A DNA stretch of 64,000 nt from Lysobacter sp. Root494 (GTDB lineage Bacteria; Pseudomonadota; Gammaproteobacteria; Xanthomonadales; Xanthomonadaceae): the NCBI RefSeq assembly GCF_001427225.1, contig NZ_LMFH01000005.1, positions 1,043,325 to 1,107,324 on the forward strand. The letters run 5' to 3'. The position numbers and the translations under genes were made by a program. Shown in pieces: positions 59,746-64,000 of the stretch. Every line of letters begins with the position of its first letter. The stretch's first letter is position 1. The notes below the pieces were generated by a model. It did no database searches. It saw only the letters and a list, made by a program, of their open reading frames with translations, and was not told the DNA's origin.

Positions 59746-60606
59746 ATGGCCACACAGGGCAATCCCATCCGCAACGTGTCCGACACTGCACTGTGGGTCG
59801 CGATCTATCGCGCGATGGAAAGCGAGCGTCCGGATGCGATATTCCACGACCCCTATGCTCGCCGTCTCGGTGGCGAGCGCGGCCAGGCGATCGTCGACGC
59901 GATGCCGCGCGGCAAGATGATGAGCTGGCCGATGGTCGTGCGCACCGCGGTGATGGACGAGATCATCCTGCGCTGCGTGCAACAGGGCGCAGCGACCGTG
60001 CTCAATCTCGCCGCAGGGCTCGACACACGCCCTTATCGACTCGCCCTGCCCGCTTCCCTGCGCTGGCTGCACGTCGACCTGCCCGACATGGTCGATTACT
60101 TCCGTTCGCGCATGTCCGGCGAAACGCCGCGCTGCGAGTTGGAATTCATCGCCGCCGACCTGCGCGATGCCGATGCGCGGCGCGAGGTATTCACGAACGC
60201 CGCCCGGTTCGGCCCCGTGCTCGTGATCACCGAAGGATTGCTGATCTACCTCGAGTCGGGCGATGTCGCCGATCTCGCGCGCGACCTGCACGATATCGCC
60301 CGCGCGAACTGGTGGCTCTCCGACCTCGCTTCGCCGATGCTGCTGAAGTACCTCGAACGGCAATGGCAGCCGATGCTGAAGCAGGGCAATGCGCCGTTTC
60401 GTTTCGGACCTGCCGAAAGCACCAGCTTCTTTGCACCGTTTGGCTGGCGCGAGGCGGAATATCGCCCGCATTGGGACGAATCGCTCCGCCTGAAGCGGAC
60501 CATGCCGCATGCATGGCTCTGGAAGATCCTGCGCCGGCTGCAACCACCCAGGCAGCGCGAAGCGATGAAGCGTTTTTCCGGCATCATGCTGCTCGAATCC
60601 ACCTGA
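59746..60606 (+). CDS. Class I SAM-dependent methyltransferase, LCM/TIGR00027 family
   Basis: A 286-residue methyltransferase related to leucine carboxyl methyltransferases. Family blocks are SDTALWVAIYRAMESERPDA, FHDPYARRLGGERG, the SAM motif VLNLAAGLDTRPYRL, and the post-motif VITEGLLIYL. The substrate is unknown; homologues are annotated for O- or C-methylation of polyketides and other metabolites. The start ATG 59746 follows the DUF3147 stop by two bases, so co-transcription is likely. Confidence 0.85.
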   Translation: MATQGNPIRNVSDTALWVAIYRAMESERPDAIFHDPYARRLGGERGQAIVDAMPRGKMMSWPMVVRTAVMDEIILRCVQQGAATVLNLAAGLDTRPYRLALPASLRWLHVDLPDMVDYFRSRMSGETPRCELEFIAADLRDADARREVFTNAARFGPVLVITEGLLIYLESGDVADLARDLHDIARANWWLSDLASPMLLKYLERQWQPMLKQGNAPFRFGPAESTSFFAPFGWREAEYRPHWDESLRLKRTMPHAWLWKILRRLQPPRQREAMKRFSGIMLLEST

Positions 60607-60619
60607 TCAGCGAAGAGAC

Positions 60620-61213
60620 ATGCGCTCCATCTGCGTCTATTGCGGCTCCAACGCCGGCAGCAAACCCGTTTACACCGAACGTGCGATCGCACTCGGCACG
60701 CGCATCGCGAAGGAAGGCCTCGCGCTGGTCTACGGCGGCGGCAACGTCGGCCTGATGGGCGTCGTCGCCGATGCCGTGCTCGAAGCCGGCGGCGAGGTGA
60801 TCGGTGTCATTCCCGAGCAACTGGTCAACTGGGAAGTCGCGCACAAGGGCATCACCCGGCTGGAAGTCGTCACGAACATGCACGAGCGCAAGGCGCGCAT
60901 GTTCGACCTGGCCGACGGTTTCGTCGCCCTGCCCGGCGGCTTCGGCACGCTCGACGAGATGTTCGAGATGTTGACCTGGCGCCAGCTGGGCATCGCCGAC
61001 AAGCCCTGCGCCTTCCTGGATGTCGATGGTTTCTACGCGCCGCTGCTGGCGATGATGGATCGCATGGTCGAAGAGCGTTTCCTGCATCCCGACCAGCGCC
61101 GCGATCTCTGGCACGGCGACAGCATCGACGCGCTCATGGCCTGGATGCGGGCCTATGAACCCGCGCAGGCGTCGAAGTGGATCGACGAAAAGCGCCGCGC
61201 AGCGCTGCGCTGA
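60620..61213 (+). CDS. LOG-family protein (TIGR00730, cytokinin riboside 5'-monophosphate phosphoribohydrolase type)
   Basis: A 197-residue Rossmann-fold protein with both LOG signatures, YGGGNVGLMG (about 35-44) and PGGFGTLDEMFE (about 99-110). Members hydrolyse the N-glycosidic bond of nucleoside 5'-monophosphates; plant-associated bacteria and others use them for cytokinin-like activation or nucleotide salvage. GAAGAG precedes the ATG. Confidence 0.9.
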   Translation: MRSICVYCGSNAGSKPVYTERAIALGTRIAKEGLALVYGGGNVGLMGVVADAVLEAGGEVIGVIPEQLVNWEVAHKGITRLEVVTNMHERKARMFDLADGFVALPGGFGTLDEMFEMLTWRQLGIADKPCAFLDVDGFYAPLLAMMDRMVEERFLHPDQRRDLWHGDSIDALMAWMRAYEPAQASKWIDEKRRAALR

Positions 61214-61263
61214 CAACAAAATCGCAGTAGTCCGCTTGTAACGGCACGACAGGACCAGGCCCG

Positions 61264-62424
61264 ATGGATCGACGTCACTTTCTCGCTACCACCGCACTGG
61301 CCGCCTCTGCGTCGCTGCTTCCAGCTGTCGCTTCGACAACAACGGCTGCTGCCCCGTCGCCGGGCATGGACATGTTCAAGCGCGTCAATTTCGGTACCGA
61401 CGGGCTTGGATTGAACGCGCGCGAGTATGCGACGCTCCTGCATGAAGCCGTGACCGCGCGGCCCTTCCCCGCCGACTTCTATTCGAACGGCGGCGTGATC
61501 GAGGAAATCGAAAAGGCCTTCGCGGAATGCCTTGGCAAGCAGGCGGCGATGTTCGTACCAACCGGGACACTCGCCAACCATATCGCCATACGCAAGCTCG
61601 CCGGCAACGATCGCCGCGTGCTGGTCCAGGCGGAGAGCCACCTCTACAACGACAGTGGCGATTGCGCGGAAGTACTGAGCGGACTGAACCTCATCCCGCT
61701 CGCCGCCGGCGGCCGCATGCCGATGCTGGACGAGGTGAAGCAGTGGGTGGAACGTTCGGCCCACGGGCGGGTGGAAATGAAGGTCGGCGCGATTTCGATC
61801 GAAAGCCCCATTCGCCGGCTCGATCACCAGATGGTTCCGTTCGCCGAGCTGCAACGCGTCAGTGCTTATGCGCGCGAACAGGGCATCCGCCTGCACCTGG
61901 ATGGCGCGCGCTTGTTCAACCTGCCCCAGCACTCCGGACGCAGCGTGCGCGACTACGCCGCGCTCTTCGACACCGTGTACGTGTCGCTGTGGAAGCACTT
62001 CAACGGCTCGACTGGCGCAATCCTAGCCGGAGATGCGTCCTTCATCGAAGGCCTGTACCACACGCGGCGGATGTTCGGCGGGTCACTGCCCCGTGCCTGG
62101 CCCAACGTCGCGCTGGTTCCCCGTTACCTGGAACACTACGCAGAAGATTACGCACGCGCCTGGCAATCCACCGAACGACTGATTGCCTTGCTCGAAGCGG
62201 ATGGACGCTTCCGCGTACGTCGCATTCCGGATGGCACCAGTCGTTTCTTCCTTGGAGTTGCGGGCGTCGCACCGGATGTGTTTTCCCAGCGCATCGCCAG
62301 CGCCAATGTCTATCTTCCGCAGGCCATTCCGGACACCGGCGAATTCCCCATCGACGTCAACGCAACCATCCTGCGCATGACGCCGGATGCCCTGGCGCGC
62401 ATCTTCATTGGCGCCATCGGCTGA
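61264..62424 (+). CDS. Threonine-aldolase-family PLP protein with a Tat signal
   Basis: A 386-residue fold-type I PLP protein of the beta-eliminating lyase/threonine aldolase family. The PLP lysine is K244 in VSLWKHFNGSTG and the pyridine-N aspartate is D213 in HLDGARLFN; the block FVPTGTLANHIAI is typical. The N-terminus is a signal peptide with a twin-arginine start (DRRHFLATTALAASASLLP), which would export the folded holoenzyme to the periplasm. Substrate unknown: the family cleaves beta-hydroxy amino acids. The export signal is unusual for this family. Confidence 0.85.
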   Translation: MDRRHFLATTALAASASLLPAVASTTTAAAPSPGMDMFKRVNFGTDGLGLNAREYATLLHEAVTARPFPADFYSNGGVIEEIEKAFAECLGKQAAMFVPTGTLANHIAIRKLAGNDRRVLVQAESHLYNDSGDCAEVLSGLNLIPLAAGGRMPMLDEVKQWVERSAHGRVEMKVGAISIESPIRRLDHQMVPFAELQRVSAYAREQGIRLHLDGARLFNLPQHSGRSVRDYAALFDTVYVSLWKHFNGSTGAILAGDASFIEGLYHTRRMFGGSLPRAWPNVALVPRYLEHYAEDYARAWQSTERLIALLEADGRFRVRRIPDGTSRFFLGVAGVAPDVFSQRIASANVYLPQAIPDTGEFPIDVNATILRMTPDALARIFIGAIG

Positions 62425-62443
62425 TACCGCGAGCGAGCATCCC

Positions 62444-63436
62444 ATGAACATCCCCGCACAGTTCCAGTCCTTCCGCATCCACAACGACGCCAACGGCTAT
62501 CGCAGCGGCATCGAGCAGATAGCGCTCGACAACCTCGCGCCCGGCGAAGTCGTGATCAAAACGGCTTACTCCTCCGTCAACTACAAGGACGCCCTCGCCG
62601 GCACCGGACAGGGCAAGATCCTGCGCAGCTTCCCGCTGGTGGGCGGTATCGACGTGGCGGGCCACGTCGTGGCTTCCACCGATCCGAAGGTCCGCGAAGG
62701 CGACCAGGTGCTGGTCACCGGCTGCGGACTGAGCGAAACACGCGACGGCGGCTACAGCGAATACGCGCGACTCGAATCGCAGTGGGTCATTCCCCTGCCC
62801 CACGGACTGAGCCTGCGCGAAAGCATGATCCTCGGCACCGCGGGTTTCACCGCGGCGCTCGCGCTGTATCGCATGAAGGACAACCGGCAGACGCCGGAAC
62901 TCGGACCGCTCGCCGTCACCGGCGCGACCGGCGGCGTGGGTTCGCTTGCGGTCGACATCTTCAGCCGCGCCGGCTTCGAAGTGCATGCGATCAGCGGCAA
63001 GGCCGGCCAGGCCGGCTATCTGAAGTCGATCGGTGCAACCGAAGTCCTCGGGCGCGATGCGCTCGCCACCACGCGGCCAATGGAGTCCGCGCGCTTCGGC
63101 GGCGGGCTCGACAACGTCGGCGGCACCATGCTTGCCAGCCTGCTCGCGCAGACGGTGCCTTACGGCAATGTCGCCAGCGCGGGACTTGTGGCAACGGCGG
63201 ACCTCCCGATCACGGTGATGCCGTTCATCATCCGCGGCGTGTCGCTTGTCGGCGTGGCTTCGGCAGGCACTGCACGCGACATTCGCGAAGCTGTGTGGCA
63301 ACACCTGGCTACCGACTGGAAACCACGCCACCTGGACCGCGTCTGCACCCGCGAGATTCCGCTGGCGCAGCTGCCCGACGTATTTGCGACGATGCTCTCA
63401 GGTGGCTCGCTCGGCCGCACGCTGGTGGCTTTGTAG
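62444..63436 (+). CDS. acuI: AcuI/YhdH-type NADPH-dependent oxidoreductase
   Basis: A 330-residue medium-chain dehydrogenase/reductase of the YhdH/YhfP group; characterised members (AcuI) reduce acryloyl-CoA to propionyl-CoA with NADPH. Visible blocks are AYSSVNYKDALAGTG, GGIDVAGHVV, VTGATGGVGSLAVDI (cofactor) and FGGGLDNVGG. It lacks zinc-binding residues, like other quinone-oxidoreductase-type MDRs. Standing alone, it may protect from toxic acryloyl-CoA or related conjugated thioesters. Confidence 0.85.
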   Translation: MNIPAQFQSFRIHNDANGYRSGIEQIALDNLAPGEVVIKTAYSSVNYKDALAGTGQGKILRSFPLVGGIDVAGHVVASTDPKVREGDQVLVTGCGLSETRDGGYSEYARLESQWVIPLPHGLSLRESMILGTAGFTAALALYRMKDNRQTPELGPLAVTGATGGVGSLAVDIFSRAGFEVHAISGKAGQAGYLKSIGATEVLGRDALATTRPMESARFGGGLDNVGGTMLASLLAQTVPYGNVASAGLVATADLPITVMPFIIRGVSLVGVASAGTARDIREAVWQHLATDWKPRHLDRVCTREIPLAQLPDVFATMLSGGSLGRTLVAL

Positions 63437-63440
63437 CGGG

Positions 63441-63468
63441 TTGCGGCGTCATTCAGCCGGGCTACAAT
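63441..63468 (+). promoter_or_regulatory. Promoter of the PilH-like gene
   Basis: TTGCGG (63441-63446), a 16-base spacer and TACAAT (63463-63468) lie 25 bases before the ATG. Confidence 0.55.
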
Positions 63469-63493
63469 CGGCCGACTTCCTGGGGAAAACCTG

Positions 63494-63856
63494 ATGGCCC
63501 GCATCCTGATCGTCGATGATTCGCCTTCGCAGCTGATGGGCATCCGCCGCATCGTCGAGAAGCTGGGTCACGAAGCCATCACTGCCGAAGACGGCGCAGC
63601 GGGCGTGGACGTCTGCAAGCGCGAGTTGCCCGACCTGGTGCTGATGGACGTGGTGATGCCGAACCTCAACGGTTTCCAGGCCACTCGCGCGATCAGCAAG
63701 GACCCGGCGACGCAGCACATCCCTGTCATCCTCGTGACGACCAAGGACCAGGACACAGACCGCGTGTGGGGCATGCGACAGGGCGCGAAGGCGTATATCA
63801 CCAAGCCCTTCAGCGAAAGCGACCTGGCCGACGTGATCACCCAGGTGATGGTGTAA
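63494..63856 (+). CDS. pilH: Single-domain response regulator, PilH-like
   Basis: A 120-residue receiver domain without an output domain. It keeps the acidic pair D8/D9, phosphorylation site D52 (LMDVVMP), T83 region and K104 (YITKPFSESD). Sequence and length match PilH of the type IV pilus chemosensory system, where it acts with PilG and ChpA. Monocistronic here: own promoter and strong terminator. Naming as PilH rests on similarity in style (ILIVDDSPSQLMGIRRIVEK); no pil genes are adjacent. Confidence 0.85.
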   Translation: MARILIVDDSPSQLMGIRRIVEKLGHEAITAEDGAAGVDVCKRELPDLVLMDVVMPNLNGFQATRAISKDPATQHIPVILVTTKDQDTDRVWGMRQGAKAYITKPFSESDLADVITQVMV

Positions 63857-63857
63857 G

Positions 63858-63886
63858 AAAAAAGGCGGGCCTGGCCCGCCTTTTTT
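63858..63886 (+). terminator. Rho-independent terminator after the PilH-like gene
   Basis: GGCGGGCC / GGCCCGCC with a short loop, preceded by A-rich bases and followed by six T. It begins within 10 bases of the stop. It also works in the opposite direction for the convergent gene behind it. Confidence 0.9.
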
Positions 63887-63913
63887 ATTGCTGTTTTCAG
63901 GCTGTAACTTCCG

Positions 63914-64000
63914 TCACGCCCGGCGCCAGTCGCCCGCGAACGCATCGCGCATCGCCTCATACGCCGCCCGCTGTTCCTCGGTATTCGGCTTGGGCGAGAG
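63914..64000 (-). CDS. Unidentified protein, C-terminal 28 residues (runs off the window)
   Basis: An open minus-strand frame enters from beyond base 64000 and ends at TGA 63914-63916. It encodes LSPKPNTEEQRAAYEAMRDAF-AGDWRRA, a charged helix-like terminus. It is convergent with the PilH-like gene and shares its terminator. Function cannot be told. Confidence 0.55.
   Translation of the reverse strand, partial: LSPKPNTEEQRAAYEAMRDAFAGDWRRA

Overview
The window reads as ordinary chromosome of a high-GC gammaproteobacterium, most likely Xanthomonadaceae of the Lysobacter/Luteimonas type. This rests on protein style, the priB-less rpsF-rpsR-rplI / dnaB-alr order, a two-gene metH behind an ArsR-methyltransferase regulator, and a pilH-type regulator. 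No tRNA, rRNA, IS element, prophage, CRISPR or recognisable defence system is visible. About 60 protein genes were placed. The organism assignment is inference.

Layout. 1-7.0 kb, minus strand: a truncated exported protein, alr, dnaB, a terminator, the ribosomal operon rpsF-rpsR-rplI, a DUF885 lipid-free exported peptidase-like protein and an IscA-type Fe-S carrier. 7.2-9.3 kb, plus: asnS and two small hypothetical genes. 9.3-17.9 kb, plus: a PaiB-like protein, an SDR protein without the YxxxK motif, a PilZ protein, then seven tightly packed genes that take kynurenine to 4-oxalocrotonate (aldehyde dehydrogenase, carbonic anhydrase, RidA-type deaminase, 3-hydroxyanthranilate dioxygenase, ACMS decarboxylase, kynureninase, kynurenine monooxygenase). 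Tryptophan dioxygenase and formamidase are not in the window. 18-24.2 kb, plus: sbcB, two DUF proteins, a GT4 glycosyltransferase and a glycogen-debranching-type enzyme. 24.3-32.7 kb, minus: 5'-nucleotidase, NAD kinase, the giant NAD-glutamate dehydrogenase and an acyl-CoA dehydrogenase.

32.8-38.2 kb, plus: a SahR-like regulator with a palindromic operator candidate at its own start, then metH split in two overlapping genes, followed by a degenerate tandem array made of copies of the last ~29 codons of metH. 38.2-42.5 kb, minus: DUF2058, slyX, UDP-glucose dehydrogenase, two FKBP prolyl isomerases. Between the second FKBP gene and the next operon lies a 42-bp tandem repeat array in which every unit carries competing hairpins. 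43.1-47.3 kb, plus: a small exported protein, a YtrA-type GntR repressor, an ABC ATPase and permease, and two related exported proteins; promoter and operator candidates precede the set.

47.6-53.3 kb: fumC (minus) divergent from purB (plus), a VOC protein, the ribosomal oxygenase roxA and an acetyltransferase fused to a second domain. 53.7-59.4 kb: sucA-sucB-lpdA. 59.4-63.9 kb: a DUF3147 membrane protein, a methyltransferase, a LOG-family protein, a Tat-signal threonine-aldolase-like protein, acuI and a PilH-like regulator, then the end of an unidentified gene. Several classes of intergenic palindromic repeats bounded by GTAG...CTACA are scattered through the window.

The two features that ordinary annotation does not explain are the metH-tail array (37.6-38.2 kb) and the 42-bp hairpin array (42.6-42.9 kb).
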